From assembly GCF_900198835.1 (NCBI RefSeq), contig NZ_LT900021.1, forward strand, positions 124,001 through 188,000: a DNA stretch of 64,000 nt. The letters are read 5' to 3'. Of the stretch, positions 25,636 to 34,162 are shown one piece after another. Position numbers and translations under genes: made by a program. The DNA is from Thermococcus henrietii. GTDB lineage: Archaea > Methanobacteriota_B > Thermococci > Thermococcales > Thermococcaceae. The stretch's first letter is position 1. Each line of letters begins with the position of its first letter. The notes beneath the pieces were generated by a model that was not told the origin of the DNA, searched no databases, and saw only the letters and a program-made list of their open reading frames with translations.

Positions 25636-25872
25636 AATTGGATAATATTGTATCTAATTGTTCATACGAACATTTCTGTTCAAAGGCGCATAACTAAAAG
25701 TTTCAAACCTTAGGATAACTTATCCGTATGACTATTCAGTCATAAGAACCAAATCTCATTACACAAAGATATGGAACTAAAGTGTAACAATTTGAATTAC
25801 AAATTCACGGTTTTAAGTTGAAATGGAAACCCATTTATATACAAATTTGTTACATAAGCTTCGGTGATTCCT
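25636..25872 (+). promoter_or_regulatory. cooC/cooF intergenic control region with stacked palindromes
   Basis: AT-rich region between divergent cooC and cooF. Inverted repeats in order: TGTTC-N4-GAACA (25669-25672 centre area, ~25660-25675), GGATAA-C-TTATCC (25713-25725), TATGACT-ATTC-AGTCATA (25727-25744), AATTTG-AATTA-CAAATT (25789-25806) and ACAAATTTGT (25841-25850). The cooF TATA (TTTATATA, 25834-25841) directly abuts the last one, whose downstream half lies before the expected start near 25863. Their density suggests several operator sites; no regulator of the CorQ/CorR type is encoded in this window. Confidence 0.55.
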
Positions 25873-26478
25873 ATGCCACCTGATTCAAAGCCTACAATTT
25901 TCATAAACCCAGCAAAGTGCATAGGCTGCCGGCACTGTGAAATAGCATGTGCAGTGGAGCACTCACAGAGCAAGGACCTGTTCTCAGCGATATTCGAGAA
26001 TCCGCTACCGAAGCCGAGGATACACGTTCTCCCCATGGGAGCATACAACGTTCCCATGAACTGCCGGCACTGTGAAAACGCACCCTGTATGGAGGTCTGC
26101 CCGACCGGGGCGATTTTCAAGGACGAAGATGGCGCCGTTCTCGTCGATGTGGACAAGTGCATCGGTTGCAAGATGTGCGCAATAGTCTGTCCCTTTGGTA
26201 TCCCAGAGTTCGACGCCCTCACCGGCGTGATGTTCAAGTGCGACATGTGCCCGGACAGAAGGGCAGAGGGACGGCTTCCGGCCTGCGTTGAGGCCTGTAA
26301 GACCGGCGCACTTATGTTTGGAACCATAGACGAGGTGGTCTCGCAGGTCAGAAAGGAGACCGCCAAGAAGATAATCAAGCTGAAGGAAGGCGAATACAAG
26401 GAGGAATACAACGGTTGGGACCTGTTTAGGTCTTTTCAGGCCGAGGTTATTCGGATTAATGAGGGGGAGTCAAAATGA
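25873..26478 (+). CDS. cooF: CooF-like polyferredoxin (4 x [4Fe-4S])
   Basis: 201-aa iron-sulfur protein of the DMSO-reductase/hydrogenase electron-transfer subunit family. Four cluster motifs are visible: CIGCRHCEIAC (~residue 14), CRHCENAPCMEVCP (~60), CIGCKMCAIVCP (~93) and CDMCPDRRAEGRLPACVEACK (~125). It would accept electrons from CooS. ATG 25873 follows GGTGATTCC (25863-25871) and the TATA lies ~35 nt upstream. The stop overlaps the cooS start as ATGA, so stoichiometric translation is likely. Confidence 0.92.
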   Translation: MPPDSKPTIFINPAKCIGCRHCEIACAVEHSQSKDLFSAIFENPLPKPRIHVLPMGAYNVPMNCRHCENAPCMEVCPTGAIFKDEDGAVLVDVDKCIGCKMCAIVCPFGIPEFDALTGVMFKCDMCPDRRAEGRLPACVEACKTGALMFGTIDEVVSQVRKETAKKIIKLKEGEYKEEYNGWDLFRSFQAEVIRINEGESK

Positions 26479-28445
26479 AGAAGTATAAGGAAGTATCGAT
26501 AGACCCCACCACCCAGAAGATGTACGAACGCGCCCAAGAACTGGGCATTGAAACCGTCTGGGAGAGGCTCGAGAAACAGCAACCCCAGTGCGGTTACGGT
26601 CTGCTTGGAATCTGCTGTAGGAACTGTATGATGGGACCGTGTAGGATTAATCCCTTCGGCGGAGAGCCCAAGAGAGGCGTCTGCGGTGCCGACGCCGATA
26701 CAATCGTTGCCAGAAACCTCCTTAGAATGATAGCGGCCGGTGCAGCTGCACACAGCGACCACGGGAGGCATGTTGCTTTAACGCTCCTCGTCGCGGCCGA
26801 GATGGCCGAGAAGTTCAAGAAGGAAGGAAAGCCCGTCCTTGAGCTCGACAACATGGCCTCGAACACCCTGCCCTACCAGGTCAGAGACCCCGAGAAGCTC
26901 AAGGCGGTTGCGAAGAGGCTCGGAATCGAAACCGAGGGCAAGAGCATAAGGGAGCTCGCCAAGGAGGTAGCAGAGGTAGCTCTCAGGGACTTCGGAAAGC
27001 AGGACGAGGAACCGTTGGAATTTCTCAAGGCATACCTCAACCCGAAGACCTACGAGATGCTTGAAAAAGCCGCCGAAAAGGCCGGGATGCCGTGGTTTGA
27101 GAAGGGCGTCCTCCCGAGGAGCATAGACAGGGAGATAGTTGAGAGCCTCCACAGGACACACATCGGAACCGACCACGACCCGGTGAGCATACTCCTCCAC
27201 GGACTCAAGACGGCCCTCGGCGACGCCTGGGGTGGCTCGCTCATAGCAACTGAACTCCAGGACGTCCTCTTCGGCACACCGAAGGTCATAAAGGCCGAGG
27301 CCAACCTCGGCGTCCTGAAGGAGGACTACGTCAACATAGTCGTCCACGGCCACGAGCCGGTTCTTTCGGAGAAGATAGTCGAGGCGGCCCAGGACCCCGA
27401 GCTGATAGAGCTCGCCCAGAAGCTTGGAGCCAAGGGCATAAACGTCGTCGGAATGTGCTGTACCGGCCTTGAGGTCCTCATGAGGCACGGAATTCCGATA
27501 GCGGGCAACTTCCTCCAGCAGGAGATGGCCATCGTTACAGGTGCCGTCGAGGCAATGGTCGTTGACGTGCAGTGTATAATGCCCGCAACGGTCGACGTCG
27601 CAAGGTGCTTCCACACCAAGATAATAGACACGAGCCCGATAGCGACTTTCCCAGGGGCAATTCACATCAAGTTCGACGAGAGGAGGGCCGACGAGATAGC
27701 GAAGGAAATCGTTAGAACGGCAGTTGAGAACTTCCCGAACAGGTCGAAGCAGAGGGTTGAGATACCGAAGGAAAAGATGTCGGGCTACGTCGGCTTCAGC
27801 GTCGAGGCCATACTCGAGCACTTTGGAGGCTCCCTCAAGCCCATCGAGGAAGCCATCGTTGAGGGCAAGATAAAGGGCGTCGCCGGCCTCGTCGGCTGTA
27901 ACAACCCGAAGGTGAAGCAGGACCACAACCACATAAAGATAGCCAACGAGCTCATGAAGAGGGACGTCCTCCTCATTGGAACAGGTTGCTGGGCCACCGC
28001 GGCGATGAAGTACGGCATCTTCCTGCCAGAGTACGCAGACACAGAGAACGTCGGGCCCGGCCTGAGGGAGTTCGCCAAGGAGTGGGGCATTCCCCCGGCG
28101 CTCAACATGGGCTCGTGCGTTGACTGTACGAGAATGCTCGTCCTGGCCGACCTCATAGCGAGGGACCTCAATGTGCCCATCTCGGCACTGCCGGTCGTTG
28201 GTTCGGCACCTGAGGCAATGACCGAGAAGGCGGTCTCAATAGGAACCTACTTCGTCGCCAGCGGAATAACAACTCACCTTGGCGTCGTTCCGCCGGTTCT
28301 CGGCGGGCCCAAGGTCGTGAAGATTCTTACGCAGGACCTCTACGACATCGTTGGAGCGGCCTTCATAGTGGAGCCAGACCCGTACAAGGCGGCAAAGCTG
28401 ATGTACGAGCACATCATGAAGAAGAGGAAAGAGCTTGGAATTTGA
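26475..28445 (+). CDS. cooS: Ni-containing carbon monoxide dehydrogenase catalytic subunit
   Basis: 656-aa monofunctional Ni-Fe CODH, CO + H2O to CO2 + 2H+ + 2e-. D- and B-cluster cysteines fall at C39, C47, C48, C51, C56 and C70, the same positions as in Carboxydothermus CODH-II. The C-cluster set is complete by motif: VHGHEP (His), GMCCTGLE (Cys), VDVQCIMP (Cys), VGCNNP (Cys), GTGCWA (Cys), MGSCVDCTR (Cys). Catalytic Lys in TEKAVSIG and the proton-path His near HSDHGRH are present, so the enzyme should be active. The length is typical. It is the second gene of the coo operon. Confidence 0.97.
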   Translation: MKKYKEVSIDPTTQKMYERAQELGIETVWERLEKQQPQCGYGLLGICCRNCMMGPCRINPFGGEPKRGVCGADADTIVARNLLRMIAAGAAAHSDHGRHVALTLLVAAEMAEKFKKEGKPVLELDNMASNTLPYQVRDPEKLKAVAKRLGIETEGKSIRELAKEVAEVALRDFGKQDEEPLEFLKAYLNPKTYEMLEKAAEKAGMPWFEKGVLPRSIDREIVESLHRTHIGTDHDPVSILLHGLKTALGDAWGGSLIATELQDVLFGTPKVIKAEANLGVLKEDYVNIVVHGHEPVLSEKIVEAAQDPELIELAQKLGAKGINVVGMCCTGLEVLMRHGIPIAGNFLQQEMAIVTGAVEAMVVDVQCIMPATVDVARCFHTKIIDTSPIATFPGAIHIKFDERRADEIAKEIVRTAVENFPNRSKQRVEIPKEKMSGYVGFSVEAILEHFGGSLKPIEEAIVEGKIKGVAGLVGCNNPKVKQDHNHIKIANELMKRDVLLIGTGCWATAAMKYGIFLPEYADTENVGPGLREFAKEWGIPPALNMGSCVDCTRMLVLADLIARDLNVPISALPVVGSAPEAMTEKAVSIGTYFVASGITTHLGVVPPVLGGPKVVKILTQDLYDIVGAAFIVEPDPYKAAKLMYEHIMKKRKELGI

Positions 28446-28479
28446 TTTCTCATTTCTTCACTCTTTTTGAGGTGATACC

Positions 28480-28887
28480 ATGGGGGAGGAATTCGAGGGG
28501 GTTAAAGCCGACGCCTGCATCGGCTGTGGACTCTGCGCTCAGGTGTGTCCACACAACGCGATATTCGTTATGGATAACGATAAACGGGTCGTTTCCTTCC
28601 ACCCAGAACTCTGTGGGGAGTGCAACTACGAGTGCAACAGTATCTGTCCCACTCAGGCAATCAAAGGGAAGCCCACGAGAATTGACCTTGAATTTGAATA
28701 CGCCCACTGTCAGGTCTGCGGTAAAAAGCTCGACTACACGGTCAAGACCGCGGAGTTTCTTTACCGCAAACTCGGAAAGTTCTACGATTACCCAGAGATT
28801 GTGTTCATGTGCGACAGGTGCAAGCACGAGCGCGTTAAGGAGTTCCCGAGCGAGTACCTGAAGTTCTTCGGGGGGATGCTCAAATGA
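28480..28887 (+). CDS. Small 4Fe-4S ferredoxin-like protein of the CODH operon
   Basis: 135-aa protein with one canonical [4Fe-4S] motif CIGCGLCAQVCPHNAIF at 14-30 and a second Cys set (LCGECNYECNSICPTQAI, 46-64), then two zinc-ribbon-like pairs CQVCG and CDRCK in the C-terminal half. It resembles the N-terminal Fe-S domain that precedes the flavin domain in GltD/NfnB-type proteins, but is encoded separately and overlaps the flavoprotein gene as ATGA. GAGGTGATACC precedes ATG 28480. It probably shuttles electrons between CooF/CooS and the flavoprotein. Confidence 0.8.
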   Translation: MGEEFEGVKADACIGCGLCAQVCPHNAIFVMDNDKRVVSFHPELCGECNYECNSICPTQAIKGKPTRIDLEFEYAHCQVCGKKLDYTVKTAEFLYRKLGKFYDYPEIVFMCDRCKHERVKEFPSEYLKFFGGMLK

Positions 28888-29936
28888 GGGGCATGAAGTT
28901 TTCGTTTCTCTGCAGGAGCAAACCGGAGAAAACCGGCAAACGGGTGGCGATAATCGGGGCCGGCCCCGCGGGATTGACTGCCGCCGGTTACCTCGTCTGT
29001 AAGGGTCATGACGTTGATATCTACGATAAAATGCCGGAACCCGGCGGGCTCATGCTCTTCGTTATCCCGGAGTTCAGGATTCCGGTTGAGAGGGTTCGCC
29101 TCGGAGCTAAAGAGCTTGAGGAAGAGTTTGAGGTAACATACTATCCAAAAACGAAGGTCATGGAAGGTGAGAGACAGGACGAGGGCGACGAGTTCTACGA
29201 GAGGGTTGTCAAGCTGAGCGAGCTGAAGGAAAAGTACGACGCGGTGCTCATAGCGACGGGGATATGGAACGTCAGGAGGATAGGAATTCCCGGAGACGAC
29301 CTTGAGGGCATACTCTCGCCTCTCGAGCTCCTCTTCTGGATAAAGGGGCACGAGCTCGGCTACGTTCCAAAGGAGAAGGTTCCCGATTTAAAGGACAAGA
29401 AGGTCGGCATCATAGGAGCCGGTTTGACGGCGGTCGATGTTGCCTTCGAGTGCAACCGCCTCGGAGCCGAGGTTGAGATATTTTACCGCAGGACGATAAG
29501 GGAAGCTCCGGCGGGAGCCTACGAGATAAACATTTTGAGAAACAGGGGAGTTAAATGGTTCGAGCTCGTAACACCGAAGCGCGTTATAGGTGAGAACGGC
29601 AGGGTTAAAGCCATCGAGCTCCTGAGGACGAGGCTCGGTGAACCGGACGAAACCGGAAGGAGGAGACCCATTCCCATTCCCGGCTCCGAGTTTCAGGTCG
29701 AGCTCGACTACCTCGTCTTCGCCATAGGAATGGTTTCAACTCCACCGGTGAACGGGGGTTACATCGCCACTGACAGGAGGGGAAGGATAGTCGTTGACTC
29801 AAGGCACATGACGAGCGCCGAGGGAATCTTCGCGGCCGGCGACGTCGTCAACGGCCCGACGAAAGTCGGCAGGGCCATAAAGGACGGCCTGTACACGGCG
29901 GTTTCAATAGACAAATGGCTCAGGGGGGAGCTCTGA
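28884..29936 (+). CDS. GltD-like FAD/NAD(P)-dependent oxidoreductase of the CODH operon
   Basis: 350-aa flavoprotein like the glutamate-synthase small subunit, NfnB/SudA and related enzymes. FAD Rossmann GAGPAGLTAAGYL near 25-37, NAD(P) Rossmann GAGLTAVDVAFE near 173-184, and C-terminal FAD motif GIFAAGDVVNGPTKVGRAIKDG near 310-331. The usual N-terminal domain with two Fe-S clusters is missing; the preceding 135-aa gene may supply it in trans. It could couple electrons from CO to NAD(P)+, which is inference from operon position. Translationally coupled at both ends (ATGA at start; TGATG with the next gene). Confidence 0.82.
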   Translation: MRGMKFSFLCRSKPEKTGKRVAIIGAGPAGLTAAGYLVCKGHDVDIYDKMPEPGGLMLFVIPEFRIPVERVRLGAKELEEEFEVTYYPKTKVMEGERQDEGDEFYERVVKLSELKEKYDAVLIATGIWNVRRIGIPGDDLEGILSPLELLFWIKGHELGYVPKEKVPDLKDKKVGIIGAGLTAVDVAFECNRLGAEVEIFYRRTIREAPAGAYEINILRNRGVKWFELVTPKRVIGENGRVKAIELLRTRLGEPDETGRRRPIPIPGSEFQVELDYLVFAIGMVSTPPVNGGYIATDRRGRIVVDSRHMTSAEGIFAAGDVVNGPTKVGRAIKDGLYTAVSIDKWLRGEL

Positions 29937-30460
29937 TGGAGCGGAAGTACCTCTACCTCGACTACCTCACCTGCATCGGCTGTGAGACCTGTGAAACCGT
30001 CTGTGCATTCATTCACGATGGCAATCCCAACATCAGGATTTACGTGACCGAGAACAAGCAGTACGTCCCGATAAACTGCAAGCACTGCGACGATGCTCCC
30101 TGTCTCAGGGTCTGCCCCACCCACGCGATATACCGCGACGAGGACGGTGCAGTTAGAATCCACGAGGAGAAGTGCATCGGTTGTCTAGCCTGCCTGCAGG
30201 TCTGCCCCTACGGCGTTCCATTCTACAGCCTCAAGGTGAAGGCGATAACCAAGTGCGATATGTGCGCCGACAGACGCGAGGAGGGACTCGAGCCGGCCTG
30301 CGCCCTTATGTGCCCGGCAGAGGCGATTCAGTACGGCCCGCTTGAGATTGTCCTCGAACTCGTTAAGGAGAGGCGCGCCAAGAACATTCCGGAGCACCAG
30401 CGCGAGCTAAGCGATAAGGAGCTGAAGAGGAGCGTTACTTCCGGCTACTCCGTTCTCTGA
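29936..30460 (+). CDS. Second polyferredoxin of the CODH operon (HycB/CooF-like)
   Basis: 174-aa protein with four cluster motifs: CIGCETCETVC, CKHCDDAPCLRVCP, CIGCLACLQVCP and CDMCADRREEGLEPACALMCP. It is similar to the first gene of the operon, so the operon carries two such carriers. ATG 29936 overlaps the flavoprotein stop (TGATG); GGGGGGAG lies 4-11 nt upstream. A second electron outlet of CODH, perhaps to a hydrogenase or another membrane complex elsewhere in the genome, is plausible. Confidence 0.88.
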   Translation: MERKYLYLDYLTCIGCETCETVCAFIHDGNPNIRIYVTENKQYVPINCKHCDDAPCLRVCPTHAIYRDEDGAVRIHEEKCIGCLACLQVCPYGVPFYSLKVKAITKCDMCADRREEGLEPACALMCPAEAIQYGPLEIVLELVKERRAKNIPEHQRELSDKELKRSVTSGYSVL

Positions 30461-30486
30461 CACCTTTTTGTTTCGGTGGTGTGAAA

Positions 30487-30957
30487 ATGGAAAGGATAGG
30501 GCTGAGTGACGTTATCGGGAACGCAAGGAGAGTAGTCCTGTGGGGAATAGGAAACGAAAAGCGGGGCGACTACGGCTTCGGGGCCTATCTTGCTGAGGCC
30601 CTTATGATAGCCATTAGAAACCCGAACTTCCTCGTCCTCAACTGCAGGGAGGTTCCGGAGAGCCAGGCCGGGGTCACGGTTAGATTTGCCCCTGAGCTTC
30701 TTATCATCGCAGTCCCCCTCGAGCTCGGTGAGGAACCAGGAAAGCTCGTCGTTGCCGAGCCCTGGGAGGCCATTGAAGACATTCCCGAGGAGTTCAGACC
30801 GCAACTTGAGGTCACCCTGAGGCACGTGAGCGAGCTCTTACCTGACACTAAAATATTGCTTCTCGGCTGCCAGCCAGGAAGTGAAAAAACAATAACACCC
30901 AATATTAAAGAGTGCGTTGAAAATCTGGCGCTTGGAATATCAGCTTTGTACCTTTAG
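30487..30957 (+). CDS. HycI-like hydrogenase maturation endopeptidase
   Basis: 156-aa protein of the HycI/HybD family that removes the C-terminal tail of [NiFe]-hydrogenase large subunits. The N-terminal motif VVLWGIGNEKRGDYGFGAYLAE matches the family (GIGNExRGDDGFG, with the usual second Asp changed to Tyr). The nickel-ligand Glu in GNE is present, CREVPE and LGEEPG blocks follow. The His ligand near HV(SE) (LRHVSELLP) is a candidate third ligand. No hydrogenase is encoded in the operon, so its target must be elsewhere or CODH-related. Shares its 3' end with the TBP-like gene (3-nt tail-to-tail overlap). Confidence 0.75.
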   Translation: MERIGLSDVIGNARRVVLWGIGNEKRGDYGFGAYLAEALMIAIRNPNFLVLNCREVPESQAGVTVRFAPELLIIAVPLELGEEPGKLVVAEPWEAIEDIPEEFRPQLEVTLRHVSELLPDTKILLLGCQPGSEKTITPNIKECVENLALGISALYL

Positions 30958-31499
30958 CTGGAGATTAAGCCGTATCGCTCCAAGTCATTTTTTAAGCGGT
31001 CAACTGCTTTTTTGATATCTTCCTCCGTCTTTGCCCCAGAAACGACAATTTTTCCACTGTTGAATATAAGGATAGTCATTGAAGAATCTCTCACCCTGTA
31101 AACAACACCGGGGAATATCTCAGGCTCGTACTCAACGTTTGGAAGGGTTAGTGCGATTTCCTCAAGCTCGACGTTTCCAAGACCTATATCACCCGCGGCC
31201 ACAATGTTCTCAATTTTAATAGATGGACTTCCTTCAAACTTCATTCCCAGAGATTCAAGCATATGCCTGAGATACAGGACTGCGGTTTCTATCGTTTTAA
31301 CGTCTCTGGCTCCGGTGCATACCAAGCGTCCGGAGTAGAATATCAAAAAAGTAACCTCCGGTGATTGCATTCTGTAAGCGGCTCCCGGAAAAGTTCTGGG
31401 GTTATACTTAATTGGAGCGAGATTTTTTACCACGAGGTTCATATCTATGGGGCCATGCAGGTCAATCGATGCCACGATATTCTCAATTTCGAGTGTCAT
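30954..31499 (-). CDS. Divergent TATA-binding protein paralogue
   Basis: 181-aa protein with two direct TBP repeats. Repeat 1 (~3-88) contains IENIVASIDL, the FPG-type Phe (TFPGAAYR) and LIFYSGRLVCTGAR; repeat 2 (~95-178) contains IENIVAAGDIG, FPGVVYR and LIFNSGKIVVSGAK. The four intercalating phenylalanines and both DNA-contacting Asn are kept, so it should bend TATA boxes. It differs strongly from the canonical Thermococcus TBP (for example HGPIDMNLVVKNLAPIKYNP in place of the usual DLCPNSKYNP block) and lacks the acidic C-terminal tail. GGTGG precedes ATG 31499 and it has its own TATA (AAGTTTAAGGT, minus, 31541-31531). It lies between the CODH operon and the por operon. Confidence 0.9.
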   Translation of the reverse strand: MTLEIENIVASIDLHGPIDMNLVVKNLAPIKYNPRTFPGAAYRMQSPEVTFLIFYSGRLVCTGARDVKTIETAVLYLRHMLESLGMKFEGSPSIKIENIVAAGDIGLGNVELEEIALTLPNVEYEPEIFPGVVYRVRDSSMTILIFNSGKIVVSGAKTEEDIKKAVDRLKNDLERYGLISS

Positions 31500-31578
31500 T
31501 TAATCCACCAAGAGTTGACTAAAGAATGAAACCTTAAACTTAACGTTCCGAAATGGAAAAAACAGAAGAAAAGAAGGC

Positions 31579-32574
31579 TCACTCCTCCGGCTTCGGGAGG
31601 GTGACCTCGACGCCGAGGACCTTCCACATGGCCTTTATCTGCTCACGCATAACGTCGATGGCCTCCGGCTGCTTGAAGAGGTGCTTGAACCTGCCCTGAA
31701 GCTTGAGGTACTCCTCGATGGGCTTCTTGAACTCTATGGCAACTACTCTGCCTCCCTCGCGCTTGACCTTCGCGCCTCCTCCGGGGCTCTGTATCTTGAT
31801 GTTGTGGAAGTCGCCGTTCTCAATCTCGAAGAGTGGCCATATTCCTGTCTCGATGGCGAGCCTCGCTATCTCAACTCCCTTCTCGAGCGGGCTCTTCCAG
31901 CCGGTAGGGCAGGTACAGTGCATCTGAATGAAGGCCGGACCATCAACCTTTGCCGCCTTTTTCACCTTTCTAACCAGGTCAAAGGGGTTGCCTATGCTCG
32001 CGGTTGCCACGTAGGGTATCTGGTGGGCTGCAGCTATAAGGGCGACCCATTTCTTGGGCTTGTCCTCACCGATGGAGTACTTGCCGGGCGGTGAGGTGGT
32101 CGTCCAGGCTCCGTAGGGGGTTGAGGAGCTCCTCTGGATTCCGGTGTTCATGTAAGCCTCGTTGTCGTACATGACGTAAACGACGTTGTGACGCCTCTCA
32201 AGCATACCACTGAGGGCCTGCATACCGATGTCCGCGGTTCCTCCATCTCCACCAAATGCAAGAATCTTGCCCTTGAGTCCCTTCTTCTTCCAAGCGGCCT
32301 CAACACCGCTCGCCACTGCCGCGGCGTTCTCAAAAGCCACGTGAACCCACGGGGCCTTCCAGGCGGTGTACGGGAAGACGGCGCTAACAACCTCCATACA
32401 GCCCGTTGCGTGGGCGATGGCGAAGGCATCGGGGTCGCCGTACTTCTCCTCCATGGCCTCGCTAAAGGCCTTGGTAACGAGCTTCATTCCGGTTGCACAG
32501 CCACAGCCAGCACAGGCGGCGTGGCCCGGTGCCCAGTACTCGCGAGTTGTAATCGGGGGCTTCCTAACGGCCAT
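31579..32574 (-). CDS. porB: Pyruvate:ferredoxin oxidoreductase beta subunit
   Basis: 331-aa POR beta (same length as P. furiosus PorB). TPP-binding subunit with [4Fe-4S] cysteines in the N-terminal [14 protein letters not shown] block, the [16 protein letters not shown] Mg-TPP motif near 105-120, and a further Cys at [12 protein letters not shown]. Produces acetyl-CoA, CO2 and reduced ferredoxin from pyruvate together with alpha, gamma and delta chains. ATG 32574 with GAGGTGATGAAG upstream is preferred to an earlier in-frame ATG. Last gene of the POR/VOR run; the following T-rich stretch (CTGTTTTTTCC, minus, ~31558) can terminate. Confidence 0.95.
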   Translation of the reverse strand: MAVRKPPITTREYWAPGHAACAGCGCATGMKLVTKAFSEAMEEKYGDPDAFAIAHATGCMEVVSAVFPYTAWKAPWVHVAFENAAAVASGVEAAWKKKGLKGKILAFGGDGGTADIGMQALSGMLERRHNVVYVMYDNEAYMNTGIQRSSSTPYGAWTTTSPPGKYSIGEDKPKKWVALIAAAHQIPYVATASIGNPFDLVRKVKKAAKVDGPAFIQMHCTCPTGWKSPLEKGVEIARLAIETGIWPLFEIENGDFHNIKIQSPGGGAKVKREGGRVVAIEFKKPIEEYLKLQGRFKHLFKQPEAIDVMREQIKAMWKVLGVEVTLPKPEE

Positions 32575-32584
32575 CTTCATCACC

Positions 32585-33769
32585 TCACAGAATCTCCTTC
32601 CTAAGGCCTATCCAGTTGACCTCGTCAAACTCCTCTCCGTTGAGGGCCTTCTGCGCAATCGCGAGGGCCTCGTCAAGGTCCTTGAAGGTGACGTCCCTGC
32701 CACCGAGTCCGAGGATGAAGTCCACTATGACCGGCTTCTCCTTCTCGTTCACGAGGGTCCTGCTGAAGTCCTGGAAGAGGGCTCCGCCGACGCTGAAGGT
32801 GACGTTCTTCTCAAGGAGAGCGAGAACCTTAGCCTTCTTGGCCAGCTCGCGAACCTCTTCAATCGGGAACGGCCTGTAAACGGTCATCTTCGCGGCTCCG
32901 GCCTTTATGCCCTTCTCGCGGAGGTGGTCGACGTATTCCTTGACGGTTCCGGCGAGTGAACCCATGGTGACGAAGATTATCTCGGCGTCATCTGTGCGGT
33001 ACTCCTCAATCTTCTGGTACTTCCTGCCGAACTTCTTCTCGAACTCCTCGAAGACCTCGTCGATGACCTTCCTCGCGTTCTCGTTGGCCTCCCAGACCTT
33101 GTATCTGGCCTCCATGTAGTGGGCGGGGAAGGCAAGGGTACCCTGGGTTATCGGCCTCTTCGGGTCAAGGTAAGCGTGCTTCGGCTCGTACTCGCCGAGG
33201 AACTCGTCAACGAGCTCCTGGTCAGGTATCTCAACGGGCTCGACGGTGTGGGTGAGGATGAACGCGTCGAAGCCGACCATCGCCGGGAGAAGGACCCTCT
33301 CGTCCTCGGCGACCTTGAAGGCTATCAGGATTAAATCGAGGGCCTCCTGGTTGTTCTCGGCGTAGAACTGGAGCCAGCCGGTGTCGCGCTCGCTTATGCT
33401 GTCCTGCCAGTCGTTCCAGATGTTAATCGGTGCGCTCAGAGAGCGGTTTCCAATGGCCATAACTATCGGAAGGCGCATTCCAGCGGCGATGAAGAGTATC
33501 TCGTGCATCAAAGCGAGACCCTGAGAAGCGGTCGCGGTGAAGGTCCTAACGCCCGCCGCTGAGGCACCGACACAGGCTGAAATGGCCGAGTGCTCGCTCT
33601 CGACCTTGATGAACTCCGCATCGAGCTCGCCGTTGGCGACGAACTCGCTGATTTTCTCCGGAATGAGGGTCGACGGCGTAATCGGGAAGGCCGCTATGAC
33701 CTTCGGCTTGGCAAGCTTCGCGGCCCAGGCGGCCGCCTCGTTGGCTTTCATAACCGTCCTAATCGGCAT
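32585..33769 (-). CDS. porA: Pyruvate:ferredoxin oxidoreductase alpha subunit
   Basis: 394-aa POR alpha, the subunit that forms the active site with beta. Start [43 protein letters not shown] (quoted in part: the FPITPST motif is the family hallmark). Later [44 protein letters not shown] region shows the conserved QGLALMHE. Length equals the P. furiosus protein. Ends 10 nt before porB. Confidence 0.95.
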   Translation of the reverse strand: MPIRTVMKANEAAAWAAKLAKPKVIAAFPITPSTLIPEKISEFVANGELDAEFIKVESEHSAISACVGASAAGVRTFTATASQGLALMHEILFIAAGMRLPIVMAIGNRSLSAPINIWNDWQDSISERDTGWLQFYAENNQEALDLILIAFKVAEDERVLLPAMVGFDAFILTHTVEPVEIPDQELVDEFLGEYEPKHAYLDPKRPITQGTLAFPAHYMEARYKVWEANENARKVIDEVFEEFEKKFGRKYQKIEEYRTDDAEIIFVTMGSLAGTVKEYVDHLREKGIKAGAAKMTVYRPFPIEEVRELAKKAKVLALLEKNVTFSVGGALFQDFSRTLVNEKEKPVIVDFILGLGGRDVTFKDLDEALAIAQKALNGEEFDEVNWIGLRKEIL

Positions 33770-33780
33770 CTTTCACCACC

Positions 33781-34098
33781 TCACTTGGTCTCCCTAACCA
33801 TTATTATCGCGTCGGTCGGGCACTCGTTCGCGCAGATTCCACAACCCTTACAGTAGTCGTAGTCGAAGACCGGGTAGTTCTCCTCGTCGAGGTAGATGGC
33901 CGGCTCCGGGCAGTAGATGTAGCAGAGGTAGCACCTAACGCACTTGTCCCTGTGGAACTCGGGCATGAAGACACGCCAGGAACCGGTCTTGTTGATTACG
34001 CTACTCCCCGGGATGTAGGCAATCGCTCCCGGCGTCATCTTTTCGCTATACTCCTTCTGAACCCTCTCTATGTCGGCCTTAAACGGGCTCTCAGCCAT
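33781..34098 (-). CDS. porD: Pyruvate:ferredoxin oxidoreductase delta subunit
   Basis: 105-aa 2x[4Fe-4S] ferredoxin-like subunit that passes electrons to ferredoxin. Clusters CVRCYLCYIYCPEP and CKGCGICANECPTDAI. Length matches P. furiosus PorD. A TATA box AAGTTTAAGT (minus, 34140-34131) and GGGGTGA before ATG 34098 indicate that porDAB has its own promoter, separate from vor. Confidence 0.95.
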   Translation of the reverse strand: MAESPFKADIERVQKEYSEKMTPGAIAYIPGSSVINKTGSWRVFMPEFHRDKCVRCYLCYIYCPEPAIYLDEENYPVFDYDYCKGCGICANECPTDAIIMVRETK

Positions 34099-34162
34099 TT
34101 ATATCACCCCTGGTGAGTTATCAGAGGGAAACTTAAACTTTGCGTGGACAAATATGAAAGGT

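Noticed and set aside
25655-25685. SurR site before cooF
   Set aside because: GTTC and GAAC half-sites are spaced by 4 and 6 bases, not the GTTn3AAC pattern.
26778-27932. 384-residue minus-strand frame within cooS
   Set aside because: Shadow of the complete cooS frame.
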